DNA of 64,000 bases from Tessaracoccus sp. (GTDB lineage: Bacteria; Actinomycetota; Actinomycetes; Propionibacteriales; Propionibacteriaceae), in contig NZ_JADJNP010000001.1 of assembly GCF_016714275.1 (NCBI RefSeq), positions 930,001-994,000 on the forward strand, given 5' to 3'. The notes under the pieces are model-generated. The model searched no databases. It worked only from the letters and a program-made list of their open reading frames with translations, and was not told the DNA's origin. Each line of letters begins with the position of its first letter. Position 1 is the stretch's first letter. This document shows, piece by piece, positions 24,625 through 35,962 of this stretch. Made by a program: the position numbers and the translations under genes.

Positions 24625-26511
24625 CACCTCCGCTGACAACGCGGCGTCGAGCACCCGCATGGCGATCTTCGCCGGCGTGAGCCCGATCTCCTCCAGCACC
24701 TCGTCTCGTGAGCCGTGCGCGAGGAAACGCTGCGGGATGCCGACGTTCAGCACGGTGGTGACCGCCCCGGCCTCTCCCAGCCGCGAGCGGAGACGCTGCC
24801 CGACGCCGCCCTCCACGAGCCCGTCCTCCAGCGTCACAACGATCGCGTGGGCCGCACAGAGGTCGACCAGCGAGCCCGACACCGGCAGCGCCCAGAGGGG
24901 ATCGACGACGGCCGCGGCCACGCCCTGCGCGTCGAGCCGCTCCGCTACCGCCAGGGCGAGGCCCGCGAACTGGCCGTAGCCGACGAGCAGCACCCGAGCC
25001 GACTCCTCGTGCCGCAGCACGTCGACGCGTCCGCTCCCCTCGCCGTGGTGGCTGACGGCCGGAAGCTCGTCGGGCAGCCGCTCCTTCGAGTAGCGCACCA
25101 CCGTGACGGCGTCGTCGACCTCGACGGCACGATCGAGTGCCGCGACGAGCCTGGCCTGGTCGCGAGGCGCCGCGAGCTGAAGCCCGGGCACGGATGCAAG
25201 GAGCGCCATGTCCCACATGCCGTTGTGACTGGGGCCATCGCTGCCGGTGATTCCCGCGCGATCCAGCGCGATGGTCATGCCTACTTTGTGAAGGGCGGCG
25301 TCCATCAGCACCTGGTCGAACGCGCGGTTGACGAACGTGGCGTACAGCGCGACGACGGGGTGCAGGCCGGCCCGGGCGAGGCCCGCGGCGGACACGATGG
25401 CGTGCTGCTCGGCGATCCCGACGTCGAAGATGCGGTCGGGGAACGCCGCGGCGAACCGCCCGAGCCCCACCGGATACAGCATCGCGGCGGTGATGGCGAC
25501 GACATCCTGGCGCCGCTGCCCGAGCTGCACCATCGCTTCGGCGAAGGCGTCAGTCCAGGTGGCCTGCACCGACGCCGACAGCGGCTCGCCGGTGAGCTCG
25601 TTGATGGGGACGACGGCGTGGAAGCGGTCCTCCTCGTTCTGTTCGGCGGCGTGGAATCCGTGCCCCTTGCGCGTGACACAATGCACGATCACCGGGCCGC
25701 CGAACTGACGGGCCTGCTCGAGATGGTTGGTGAGCGCGGTGAGGTCGTGGCCGTCGATGGGTCCTGTGTACTTGATGCCGAGGTCCGAGAACATCGATTG
25801 CGGGGCCAGCACGTCCTTCACGCCCGTCTTGAAGCCGTGCATCAGGTCATACATCGGGCGGCCGATGATCGGAAGCCGGTTCACGGTCCGCTTGATCAGC
25901 GAGAGCGTCTTCTCGTAGCGCGCGTCGGTGCGCAGCCCTGCGAGGTGGTTGGCGAGGCCGCCAACGGTGGGCGTGTAGGAGCGGCCGTTGTCGTTGACGA
26001 TGATGACGAGGCGGAGCCGCGGGTTGTCCGCGATGTTGTTCAGCGCCTCCCAGGCCATGCCGCCGGTCAGCGCGCCGTCGCCCACGACCGCGACGACGGT
26101 GCGGTCCTCACCCCTGAGCCGAAACCCCTTTGCCATGCCCTCGGCCCACGCGAGCGCCGTCGACGCGTGCGAGTTGGCGACCCAGTCGTGCTCCGACTCG
26201 GCCGGCTCCGGATAGCCGGAGAGGCCGCCGCGCTGCCGCAGGCGGTCGAAGCCCTCCGCACGTCCGGTGAGGATCTTGTGGACGTAGCTCTGATGTCCCG
26301 TGTCGAAGACGATGGGATCCTTAGGCGAGTCGAATACCCGGTGAATGGCCATGGTGAGTTCGACGACGCCCAAGTTGGGCCCGAGGTGGCCGCCCGTGCG
26401 GCTGACCTTGGTGATCAAGAAGGAGCGGATCTCGTCCGCTAACTGCTCCAGCTGCCGCTTGGACAATGCACGCAGGTCCCGCGGGCTCCTGATCGATTCC
26501 AACAACGGCAT
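24562..26511 (-). CDS. dxs: 1-deoxy-D-xylulose-5-phosphate synthase
   Basis: The protein has 649 residues from the ATG at 26511 ('MPLLESIRSPRDLRAL'); another ATG 9 bp upstream is possible. It is a thiamine-diphosphate enzyme condensing pyruvate and glyceraldehyde-3-phosphate, the first step of the MEP isoprenoid pathway. Motifs are 'SRTGGHLGPNLGVVELT', 'FDTGHQSYVHKILTGR', the ThDP site 'VGDGALTGGMAWEALNN', the catalytic Glu in 'FDVGIAEQHA', and 'DRAGITGSDGPSHNGMWD'. The C-terminus is slightly extended because the frame runs 63 bp into the opposing RNase D gene. Confidence 0.97.
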   Translation of the reverse strand: MPLLESIRSPRDLRALSKRQLEQLADEIRSFLITKVSRTGGHLGPNLGVVELTMAIHRVFDSPKDPIVFDTGHQSYVHKILTGRAEGFDRLRQRGGLSGYPEPAESEHDWVANSHASTALAWAEGMAKGFRLRGEDRTVVAVVGDGALTGGMAWEALNNIADNPRLRLVIIVNDNGRSYTPTVGGLANHLAGLRTDARYEKTLSLIKRTVNRLPIIGRPMYDLMHGFKTGVKDVLAPQSMFSDLGIKYTGPIDGHDLTALTNHLEQARQFGGPVIVHCVTRKGHGFHAAEQNEEDRFHAVVPINELTGEPLSASVQATWTDAFAEAMVQLGQRRQDVVAITAAMLYPVGLGRFAAAFPDRIFDVGIAEQHAIVSAAGLARAGLHPVVALYATFVNRAFDQVLMDAALHKVGMTIALDRAGITGSDGPSHNGMWDMALLASVPGLQLAAPRDQARLVAALDRAVEVDDAVTVVRYSKERLPDELPAVSHHGEGSGRVDVLRHEESARVLLVGYGQFAGLALAVAERLDAQGVAAAVVDPLWALPVSGSLVDLCAAHAIVVTLEDGLVEGGVGQRLRSRLGEAGAVTTVLNVGIPQRFLAHGSRDEVLEEIGLTPAKIAMRVLDAALSAEVSAERLGDERGEELDLPRPGA

Positions 26512-26573
26512 GCGGAGCATCCTACGCCGGTTTGCGAAACCCTGTCCCCTAACGCAGCCCCGTAGGGACACAA

Positions 26574-26610
26574 AAACGGTGGCCCGGACGCCATGCCCGG
26601 GCCACCGTTT
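26574..26610 (-). terminator. Rho-independent terminator of acnA
   Basis: A perfect 14-bp stem (AAACGGTGGCCCGG and its complement, 26574-26587 with 26597-26610) has a 9-base loop, and on the minus strand it runs into TTTTTGTG. It begins 8 bp after the acnA stop, so it ends the aconitase transcript before dxs. Confidence 0.9.
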
Positions 26611-26617
26611 CCGCAGG

Positions 26618-29293
<2,676 letters not shown>

Positions 29294-29321
29294 TCTTCTC
29301 CTCATTGCTTGCTGCCCGCTA

Positions 29322-29343
29322 GATATCTTGATGTCAAGATATC
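29322..29343 (-). promoter_or_regulatory. Perfect palindromic operator upstream of acnA
   Basis: The 10-bp arms GATATCTTGA and TCAAGATATC are separated by only TG, 29 bp before the acnA start. The core TCTTGA-TG-TCAAGA has the shape of MarR/TetR-class operators. MarR-type (TamR) and TetR-type (AcnR) repressors of aconitase are known in other actinobacteria, so repression of acnA is likely. The regulator is not in this window. Confidence 0.75.
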
Positions 29344-29399
29344 ATGTTCCGGGCGCATCTGAACGCCACTCATCCTACGACGACAGCGCTCCCCGTGGG

Positions 29400-30575
29400 T
29401 CAGTTGATGTGGGAAGCACGCAGGATGGCCACGCATTCGACGTGGTGCGTCATGGGGAACAGGTCGAAGGCCCTGATCGATGTCGGCGCGTATCCCTGCG
29501 TCGCGAAGTAGGCCAGGTCGCGGGCGAGCGCCGCGGGGTCGCACGCGACGTAGGCGATGGCGCGCGGCGACATGGCCGCGACAGCCTTCACGGCCTTCTC
29601 CCCCGCGCCCTTGCGCGGCGGGTCGAGCACGACGACGTCCGCGGCGGGGGGCAGCGCGGAGAGGTTCTTGGAGAGGTCGGCGGCGACGAATCGTGCGTCG
29701 GGGACATTCAGGCGTGCCTGGCGGACCGCGTCCCCCCCGAACTCGGCGCCGAAGACCGAACACCCGGAGTCGATGAGGGCGCCGGCGAACAGCCCGACGC
29801 CGCAGTACAGGTCCACAGCTCGCTCCCCCGGGCGCGGCTCCAGGCCGTCGAGCATGGCGCGGGTGAGGGTCTCCGCGGCCCGCTCGTGGACCTGCCAGAA
29901 ACCCTGGGCGGCCACGTCGAATCGGCGGCCGAGCACCGTCTGTCGCACGGGATCGGGCCCGAACCTTCCCCTCCCGCCGATTGCGCTCGTGCCGTCGTCC
30001 CCGATGGCGACGACGACCTCGCCGCCCGGCGTCGCGCAGGTGGCAACAGCCGCGGCGTCGTGCGGCGCCGCGATCAAGCAGCCCTCCGGTGGGAGCGGAA
30101 CGACCTCGTGCGAGCGGCGTGCCCGGAACCCCAGGCGACCCCCCTCGTCGACCGCGTACCGCAGCCGCGTCCGCCACTCGGTCAGCCCGCCGTCGACGGC
30201 CTCGACGACGCCGTCCCAATCGATGCCCGCGAGCCTCAGCAACTGCTCGGCGACGACGGCTCGTTTCAGCTCGAGCTGCGTCGGCGGGTCGGCGTGCTGC
30301 CAGTCGCATCCGCCGCACCGGTCGGCGATGGCGCAGGGCGGATCGACGCGGCCCGGCGCCGCGTCGAGGACCTCGACGACGCGAGCCCGGTCGAACCGCG
30401 ACCCTCGTTCAGTCACCTCGACACGCACCCGCTCCCCCGGCAACCCGCCGGTGACGAACAGCACCTTGCCTTCGGCACGCCCGACGACGAATCCTCCGTG
30501 GGCCACCCGCTCAAGCGTCATTTCGACACGGTCCGGCGCTTCGCGCGGGGACCTGCTCAATGAACCGAGAGTCAC
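29400..30575 (-). CDS. TRAM/Fe-S class I SAM-dependent RNA methyltransferase (TrmA/RlmD family)
   Basis: The protein has 391 residues from a GTG that overlaps the transporter stop as GTGA. An N-terminal TRAM domain ('MTLERVAHGGFVVGR...PGERVRVEV') is followed by Fe-S cysteines 'CAIADRCGGCDWQH', the SAM site 'VDLYCGVGLFAGAL', the catalytic Cys in 'YVACDPAALARDL' and the Glu in 'HHVECVAIL'. The family makes 5-methyluridine in tRNA or rRNA. The first 18 codons coincide with a dispersed repeat, so the real start may be the ATG at 30521 (373 residues). The same gene order (APC transporter next to this enzyme) is known from Rv2690c-Rv2689c. Confidence 0.9.
   Translation of the reverse strand: MTLGSLSRSPREAPDRVEMTLERVAHGGFVVGRAEGKVLFVTGGLPGERVRVEVTERGSRFDRARVVEVLDAAPGRVDPPCAIADRCGGCDWQHADPPTQLELKRAVVAEQLLRLAGIDWDGVVEAVDGGLTEWRTRLRYAVDEGGRLGFRARRSHEVVPLPPEGCLIAAPHDAAAVATCATPGGEVVVAIGDDGTSAIGGRGRFGPDPVRQTVLGRRFDVAAQGFWQVHERAAETLTRAMLDGLEPRPGERAVDLYCGVGLFAGALIDSGCSVFGAEFGGDAVRQARLNVPDARFVAADLSKNLSALPPAADVVVLDPPRKGAGEKAVKAVAAMSPRAIAYVACDPAALARDLAYFATQGYAPTSIRAFDLFPMTHHVECVAILRASHIN
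30521..30566. repeat. REP-like palindromic repeat, copy 1
   Basis: The sequence starts TTTCGACACGGTCCGGCGCT and continues through a CGCGGGGACC hairpin partner to GCTCAAT. It matches copies at 43592-43645 and 58657-58693. Here it lies at the 5' end of the RNA methyltransferase frame. Confidence 0.75.
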
Positions 30576-32566
30576 CGGCGGACCTTGTTCGCCACGGCTT
30601 TCCGCGTGCGCTGGTCGCGCTTGCCCGAGCTGCGCAGCTGGTAAGGAACCGAGGTGACCATCACGCCGGGCATGAAGTGCAGGCGGGTGCGGATCAGCAG
30701 CGCCGTCTGGTTGTGCAGCAGCTGCTCCCACCAGTGCCCGACGACGTACTCGGGGATGTAGACGCTGACGACGTCGCGCGGGTTCTCGGTGCGCAGCTCG
30801 CTGACGAACTTGATGAAGGGGCCTGTGATCTCCCGGTACGGCGCCGCGATCACCTTCAGCGGCAGGCCGAAGTCCTCCGCCTCCCACTCGTCGAGGATCT
30901 GCTCGACCTGCTCGTCGTCGATGGCGACGGCGACCGCGGTGATGATCGTCGGGCGTGTCGCCTGCGCGAATGCGATGGCCTTGGCCGTCGGAAGGTTTAC
31001 GCGCTGCACCAGGATCACGGCGCGGACCCGGCTGGGCAGCGCGCGATCGGAGTCGTTGGTCAGCGCGACCTCGCGCTCCACCGCCGCGTAGTGGTTCGAG
31101 ATCGCGAGCATCATCGCGAACATCACACCCATGGCGACCAGCGCGAGGTAGGCGCCGTGGGTGAACTTCGACACAAGCACGACGAGCAGGACGACGCCGG
31201 TCAGTGACGAGCCGATGAGGTTGATCACGCGCGAGCGCTGCATGCGGTTCCTGGCGGCGGGCTCGGTTTCCGTCTTCAGCGCGGTCGTCCAGTGCCGCAC
31301 CATGCCCATCTGGCCGAGCGTGAACGAGATGAAGACGCCGACGACGTACAGCTGGATCAGCGCCGTGACGGAGGCGTTGAAGATCAGCACCAGCGCGATC
31401 GCCGTCACCGACAGCATCAAGATGCCGTTGGAGAACGCGAGCCGGTCGCCGCGCGTATGGAGCTGGCGGGGCAGGTAGCCGTCCTTTGCGAGGATGGACG
31501 CCAGCGACGGGAAGCCGTTGAACGCGGTGTTGGCGGCGAGGAACAGGATGAGCATCGTGGCGGTGACCACCACGTAGAAGCCCAGCGAGAACCAGTCCGA
31601 GAACACGACCCTCGCCAACTGGCCGACGACGGTGGTGGCGGCCGAGTGGATGGTGTTGCCATCGGCGTCGATGTAGTGCGTGCCGGTGAGCTCGTCGATC
31701 AGCCGCACCTGGGTGAGGTTGGTCAGCGTGAGGATGCCGATCAGCATCGTGATGGCGATGACCCCCAGGAGTGCGAGGACGCGGGAGGCGTTGCGGCTCT
31801 TCGGGGGCCGGAACGCGGGCACGCCGTTGCTGATGGCCTCGACGCCAGTGAGGGCCGCGCAGCCAGAGGAGAATGCGCGGGCCAGGATCGCGACGAGCGC
31901 CCATCCTGCGATGTCCTCCGCGCCGTCGGGCCGCACGACGGTGAGCGAGGCGGTCTCGCTCAGCAGTTCTTGGTTGAGCACCAGGATCCGGAAGAGGCCG
32001 ATGACGATCATCGCCAGCATGGAGAACATGAACACGTAGGTGGGGACGGCGAACAGGCCGCCGGATTCGCGGACGCCGCGCAGGTTCACGATGGTCAGCA
32101 CCGCGATCACGCCAACGGCCGCCCATGCCTCGTGGCCTTCGAGGACGGGAAGCATGGCCTTGGCGTTGAACACGCCCGCGGACACGGAGACGGCCACCGT
32201 CAGCACGTAGTCGACGAGCAGGGCGGAGCCGACGGTCAGTCCGGCGTAGCGGCCGAGGTTGACCTTCGCCACCTCGTAATCGCCGCCTCCGCCGGGGTAG
32301 GCGTACACCGTCTGCCGGTACGACATGACGACGACGGCGACGACGACCGCAACGGCCACGCCGATCTCCCAGGAGAACAGGAAGCCCGCCATTCCCGCGA
32401 GCGAGAGGGTGATTAGGATCTCGTCCGGCGCGTACGCGACCGAACTCAGCGCGTCGGAGGCGAAGACCGGCAGCGCGATGCGCTTCGGCAGCAGAGTCTC
32501 GCCCAGTTGTGTGTTGGCCAGCCTGCGTCCGACGAGCAGCCGCTTCAGGCCCGAGTACACGTTCAC
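30572..32566 (-). CDS. APC-superfamily amino acid/potassium transporter with cytosolic C-terminal domain (KimA-like)
   Basis: The protein has 664 residues from the GTG at 32566 ('VNVYSGLKRLLVGRRL'); a GTG at 32560 or an ATG-less extension to 32608 are alternatives. It has about 12 membrane helices with 'FASDALSSVAYAPDEIL' and 'GGGGDYEVAKVNLGRYAGLTVG', then a soluble tail of about 200 residues with a Rossmann-like pattern ('VILVQRVNLPTAKAIAFAQ'). This architecture matches the KimA/YdaO potassium importers. It diverges from two TrkA-type potassium regulators, which supports a role in K+ uptake. TTGAGG-N17-TACCGT ends about 7 bp before the GTG, so a leaderless transcript is possible. Confidence 0.88.
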   Translation of the reverse strand: MNVYSGLKRLLVGRRLANTQLGETLLPKRIALPVFASDALSSVAYAPDEILITLSLAGMAGFLFSWEIGVAVAVVVAVVVMSYRQTVYAYPGGGGDYEVAKVNLGRYAGLTVGSALLVDYVLTVAVSVSAGVFNAKAMLPVLEGHEAWAAVGVIAVLTIVNLRGVRESGGLFAVPTYVFMFSMLAMIVIGLFRILVLNQELLSETASLTVVRPDGAEDIAGWALVAILARAFSSGCAALTGVEAISNGVPAFRPPKSRNASRVLALLGVIAITMLIGILTLTNLTQVRLIDELTGTHYIDADGNTIHSAATTVVGQLARVVFSDWFSLGFYVVVTATMLILFLAANTAFNGFPSLASILAKDGYLPRQLHTRGDRLAFSNGILMLSVTAIALVLIFNASVTALIQLYVVGVFISFTLGQMGMVRHWTTALKTETEPAARNRMQRSRVINLIGSSLTGVVLLVVLVSKFTHGAYLALVAMGVMFAMMLAISNHYAAVEREVALTNDSDRALPSRVRAVILVQRVNLPTAKAIAFAQATRPTIITAVAVAIDDEQVEQILDEWEAEDFGLPLKVIAAPYREITGPFIKFVSELRTENPRDVVSVYIPEYVVGHWWEQLLHNQTALLIRTRLHFMPGVMVTSVPYQLRSSGKRDQRTRKAVANKVRR

Positions 32567-32619
32567 GGGGCCACGGTAGACCAGTGCTATGTTCGCCTCA
32601 ACCACCAAGGAGGACCGGG

Positions 32620-33282
32620 GTGCACATCGTCATCATGGGATGCGGGCGCGTGGGTGCCATGCTCGCGACGGGGCTCGAGAAGCGGGGCCACAGCGTCGCC
32701 GTCATCGACTCGAACGCGGAGGCGTTCCGGCGCCTCGGTGAGGGCTTCAAGGGCGTCACCGTCGAGGGGGTCGGATTCGACCGTGAGGTCCTCGAAGCGG
32801 CGGGCATCCGGAAGGCTGGCGGGTTCGCGGCGGTCAGCTCGGGCGACAACTCCAACATCCTCGCTGCGCGCGTGGTGCGCGAGATCTACAAGGTCGAGAA
32901 CGTCGTCGCCCGCATCTATGACCAGGGCCGCGCGGCCGTCTATGAGCGCCTCGGCATTCCTACCGTGGCCACGGTGAAGTGGACCGTGCTCGAGGTGTTG
33001 CGGCGGCTGCTGCCGGAGGGCAGCATGCCCGTGTGGCGCGACTCGACGGGCGACGCGCGCCTGCTCCAGATTCACGTGCATAGTGGGTGGGTCGGCCGAA
33101 AGATCGGGGAGCTGTCGCGCGCCGCGGACTCCCCCATCCCGTTCGTCCTGCGCGTCGGCCGGGGCATCGTCCCGGACCGCGACACCATCTACCAGGACGG
33201 CGACCTGATCTACGTCGCGTGCACGACCGAGCGCACCGACGAGCTCGAGACGCTGTTCGCTTACCCGCCCACCAGGGCCTGA
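32620..33282 (+). CDS. TrkA-family potassium uptake regulator (CeoB-like)
   Basis: The protein has 220 residues from a GTG preceded by AAGGAGG. An N-terminal TrkA-N/RCK Rossmann domain ('HIVIMGCGRVGAMLATGLEKRGHSVAVID') binds NAD(H) or nucleotides. A TrkA-C domain follows ('VGRKIGELSRAADSPIPFVLRVGRGIVPDRDTIYQDGDLIYVA', seen in pieces). It gates potassium transport. It starts only 53 bp from the divergent APC transporter and is followed 14 bp later by a second TrkA gene, as in mycobacterial ceoBC. Confidence 0.93.
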   Translation: MHIVIMGCGRVGAMLATGLEKRGHSVAVIDSNAEAFRRLGEGFKGVTVEGVGFDREVLEAAGIRKAGGFAAVSSGDNSNILAARVVREIYKVENVVARIYDQGRAAVYERLGIPTVATVKWTVLEVLRRLLPEGSMPVWRDSTGDARLLQIHVHSGWVGRKIGELSRAADSPIPFVLRVGRGIVPDRDTIYQDGDLIYVACTTERTDELETLFAYPPTRA

Positions 33283-33296
33283 CCGAGAGGCACACG

Positions 33297-33974
33297 ATGC
33301 GCGTCGCCATCGCCGGTGCAGGAAACGTCGGGCGCTCGATCGCCCGGGAGCTGATCGCTAATGGCCACTGGGTGCTGCTGATCGACCGGGATCCGCGCGC
33401 GAGCAAGGGCGACTCTGTCCCTGGAGCCGAGTGGATCCTCGCCGACGCGTGTGAGCTGCAGTCGCTCGAGGCGGCTGATCTGGACAGCTACGACGTCGCG
33501 ATCGCCGCCACTGGCGATGACAAGGTCAATCTCGTCTTCTCGCTGCTCGCCAAGACGGAGTTCGGCGTGCCGCGCACCGTCGGCAGGGTGAATCATCCGG
33601 GCAACGAGTGGATGTTCGACGCGCAGTGGGGCGTCGACGTGTCGGTGTCGACGCCGCGCATGCTGTCAGCGCTGGTCGAGGAGGCGGTGTCGACCGGTGA
33701 CCTCGTCCGATTGATGACGTTCAAGAAGTCGACGACGACGCTGTCGGAGTTCACGCTTCCCGACGACTCCCGCCTCGCCGGCGTCCGCGTCCGCGACATC
33801 GCCTTCCCAGGCGACGCCGTCCTGGTCGCCATCCTCCGCGACGGACTCCCCCTCACCCCGGAGCGTGACCGGGCTTTCGAGGGCGGCGACGAGCTGCTGT
33901 TCATCGTCACCCACGATTCCGCCGACGAGCTATCCGAGATGCTCGCCGACGAGCCCGACGACGAGGACAGCTAA
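33297..33974 (+). CDS. TrkA-family potassium uptake regulator (CeoC-like)
   Basis: The protein has 225 residues from the ATG at 33297 with GAGAGG upstream. The TrkA-N motif is 'RVAIAGAGNVGRSIARELIANGHWVLLID', and a TrkA-C domain is near the end ('LAGVRVRDIAFPGDAVLVAILRDG', 'GGDELLFIV'). It probably forms a complex with the preceding CeoB-like protein on a shared potassium channel or on the APC/KimA-like transporter. It is the last gene of the conserved block before the accessory island. Confidence 0.92.
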   Translation: MRVAIAGAGNVGRSIARELIANGHWVLLIDRDPRASKGDSVPGAEWILADACELQSLEAADLDSYDVAIAATGDDKVNLVFSLLAKTEFGVPRTVGRVNHPGNEWMFDAQWGVDVSVSTPRMLSALVEEAVSTGDLVRLMTFKKSTTTLSEFTLPDDSRLAGVRVRDIAFPGDAVLVAILRDGLPLTPERDRAFEGGDELLFIVTHDSADELSEMLADEPDDEDS

Positions 33975-33990
33975 CCGAATCGCCTCTGTT

Positions 33991-34026
33991 ACTGATCCTG
34001 CACATACGCTAATGTGAAGGATCAGT
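33991..34026 (+). promoter_or_regulatory. Inverted-repeat operator of hipBA
   Basis: Arms ACTGATCCTGCACAT (33991-34005) and ATGTGAAGGATCAGT (34012-34026) match at 14 of 15 positions around a 6-base spacer, 14 bp before the hipB start. ATCC...GGAT halves recall the TATCC/GGATA half-sites bound by E. coli HipB. A -10-like TACGCT lies in the centre, so binding would block the promoter (autorepression). Confidence 0.75.
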
Positions 34027-34040
34027 GACAGGAGATGATC

Positions 34041-34307
34041 ATGGCCACCATTGCCGCAACAGCAGCCGACGTGGGCACGGCCGTGCGGGAGGCCCGGCTC
34101 CGCGCCGGGCTGACGCAGGAGGAGGCGGCGCGTCGCGCGGCTGTCTCGCGGCGATGGTTCATCGATCTCGAGCGCGGGCATAGCAATGCCCAGTTGGACA
34201 AGGTGCTTCACACGCTCAGGGCGCTGGGGCTCGGCATAGAGATCGTCCCCTTCGCTCTTCCTACGAGGAACAGCCTGGATGACCTCGTCGAGTCGGAGTA
34301 CCTATGA
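34041..34307 (+). CDS. hipB: HipB-like antitoxin, XRE-family DNA-binding protein
   Basis: The protein has 88 residues from the ATG at 34041, with AGGAG 6 bases before; an in-frame ATG two codons earlier touches the ribosome site. A Cro/C1 helix-turn-helix covers most of it ('VREARLRAGLTQEEAARRAAVSRRWFIDLERGHSNAQLDKVLHTLRALGL', described in pieces). The stop overlaps the hipA start by 4 bp. By analogy it represses its own operon and neutralises HipA. Confidence 0.9.
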   Translation: MATIAATAADVGTAVREARLRAGLTQEEAARRAAVSRRWFIDLERGHSNAQLDKVLHTLRALGLGIEIVPFALPTRNSLDDLVESEYL

Positions 34308-35557
34308 GCGATCTTGCGGTCTTCCTGTCTGGGCGTCGTGTCGGCACGCTGTCGCAGGCCGCCGGGGTGCGATTCGCCTACGCCGACGAGTACCTCGCTC
34401 TGCCTGCGCCCACGCCGGTGTCGCTGTCTATGCCGCTTCGCGAGGCCCCGTATGGCAATCGAGTTGCACGTGCATGGATCGAGGGTCTCCTTCCCGGTGA
34501 CCCGCGCGTGCGAGCGAGAATCGCCGCGCGGGGTGACGTGAATCCGGCGAACCCGGTCGCGGTCCTGTCTGTCGTCGGGCTTGACTGTGCGGGCGCCGTG
34601 CAAGTCTGCCCGCTCGACCAGACAGACCAGATTGCGCGCGAGGAGACCCTCCTCCCTGTGGATGAGACGTGGATCGCCGCCCGCCTCGCACGGCTTCGCC
34701 GCGACGTCGCGGCGTGGCAGATTGCGGATGAACGATGGAGCATCGGAGGCGGACAATCAAAGTTCACCCTGACCAGGACAGATGACGGCCGCTGGTGCGA
34801 CCCACGCGGCGCTGCCGCCTCCACGCACATCATCAAGCCAGGCGTGCAGCACGCGAAGCACCAGGCGCTCAACGAGCACGTCTCCCTCACCGCCCTGCGC
34901 CGAGTCGGCGTGCCCACTGCGCACACGGAATATGTGGAGTTCGACGGCGAGCCAGCAATCGTCGTTGAGCGGTTCGACCGTACGAGGCAAGAAGGGACGG
35001 TCACCCGACGCCATGCTGAGGATCTGTGTCAGGCGCTCGGGAACCAGACCACCTACGAACGAGATGGCGGTCCGACCGCACGGCAGATCCTCGGCCTCCT
35101 CGGCGGCCGAGCTGGCGAACGCAGCGCACGTCGCTTCGTCGAGGCGCTCATCACCACCTACCTCTTGGGCTCACCCGATGGACACGCCCGGAACTACTCC
35201 GTGCTTCTAGACGGCGACCAAGCTGCCCTCGCTCCTCTCTACGACGTCGCAAGTTCCTTGCCTTACGAGATCGCGGATCACGGCGTCATGACTCTTCGCA
35301 CCATCGCGATTGCGATCGGCGGTGAACACACCTTCGGCCTCGTTGGTCGAGCCCAATGGCAACGGTTCTTCACGGGCAACTCGGTCGATCCAGACTGGGG
35401 GTTCGACACGATCCGCACTTACGCGCGGGCGCTACCCGATGCGCTCAACGACACCTTCGCCGCTCTGGACGACCTCCCCGCAGCCGACGAGCTCGGGCCC
35501 CGCTACCTGGACGCTGTAGCCGATTCCTGTGCCTACGCGCTGAAATCAGTCCGATAG
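34304..35557 (+). CDS. hipA: HipA-like serine/threonine kinase toxin
   Basis: The protein has 417 residues, full length for the family. An N-terminal Couple_hipA-like domain ('LPLREAPYGNRVARAWIEGLLP'-type) precedes the kinase. The nucleotide loop is 'SIGGGQSKFTL', the hinge strand is 'STHIIKPG', the catalytic loop 'GSPDGHARNYSVLL' corresponds to D-x-H-x-x-N, and the metal site is 'LAPLYDVASSLPY'. E. coli HipA inactivates glutamyl-tRNA synthetase by phosphorylation and induces persistence; the target here is unknown. GC at third positions is lower than in neighbours and the pair lies in an accessory island, so transfer is likely. Confidence 0.92.
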   Translation: MSDLAVFLSGRRVGTLSQAAGVRFAYADEYLALPAPTPVSLSMPLREAPYGNRVARAWIEGLLPGDPRVRARIAARGDVNPANPVAVLSVVGLDCAGAVQVCPLDQTDQIAREETLLPVDETWIAARLARLRRDVAAWQIADERWSIGGGQSKFTLTRTDDGRWCDPRGAAASTHIIKPGVQHAKHQALNEHVSLTALRRVGVPTAHTEYVEFDGEPAIVVERFDRTRQEGTVTRRHAEDLCQALGNQTTYERDGGPTARQILGLLGGRAGERSARRFVEALITTYLLGSPDGHARNYSVLLDGDQAALAPLYDVASSLPYEIADHGVMTLRTIAIAIGGEHTFGLVGRAQWQRFFTGNSVDPDWGFDTIRTYARALPDALNDTFAALDDLPAADELGPRYLDAVADSCAYALKSVR

Positions 35558-35640
35558 CCGAACCAGCACGCCGACCTACCCCGGCCACCCAGTGACCGCC
35601 GTAATCTCACGCCACCGCCAAAATACACTCAGCCCCATGG

Positions 35641-35917
35641 TCACGACAAAGCGTGAACAACTTCCGCAGGAACCGGGATTACGTCCATCGACTGCGCTCC
35701 TACAAGTCGCCGAAGGGTTGCGGCTCGGCTCTGTTCGTTGCACCGGCCACGTCTAAGCTCAGGAAGCGGATACCAGGCCATTCCTCCGTGGCGACTCACT
35801 ACCAACACCGGCACCCAGTTCACGTCTTCGGGGACCAGCGAGTCGTCAGCGGAAGCCCACCCCGCGGCAACAATGCGGTCAAATCGAACCGAACCTCTTC
35901 GTGAGACCAGTCGTGCG
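35641..35917 (-). pseudogene. 3' fragment of an unknown gene cut by the IS element
   Basis: From the left IS end the minus-strand frame stays open for about 91 codons to a TGA at 35641. The end reads 'EDVNWVPVLVVSRHGGMAWY', which looks like protein rather than an arginine-rich shadow. It is in the same orientation as the truncated secreted protein on the other side of the IS, so it could be that gene's far 3' end or a linked gene. No family is recognised. The 83 bp between hipA and this fragment hold nothing I recognise. Confidence 0.35.
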
Positions 35918-35943
35918 GGGACTGTACTTTCACCGGTGTAACT
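35918..35943 (+). repeat. Left terminal inverted repeat of the IS256 element
   Basis: It begins GGGACTGTAC and ends ACCGGTGTAACT. The inner 12 bases are identical to the right end. Confidence 0.85.
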
Positions 35944-35962
35944 CCGATCAAGGAGGAACACG

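Noticed and set aside
35638..35757. Short plus-strand frame starting ATGGTCACGACAAAG
   Set aside because: It would encode about 39 residues without a ribosome site, motif or signal peptide. It is antisense to the candidate pseudogene tail.
35653..35904. Plus-strand 83-codon frame left of the IS
   Set aside because: Basic, low-quality sequence with no ribosome site; the minus-strand frame over the same DNA looks more protein-like.
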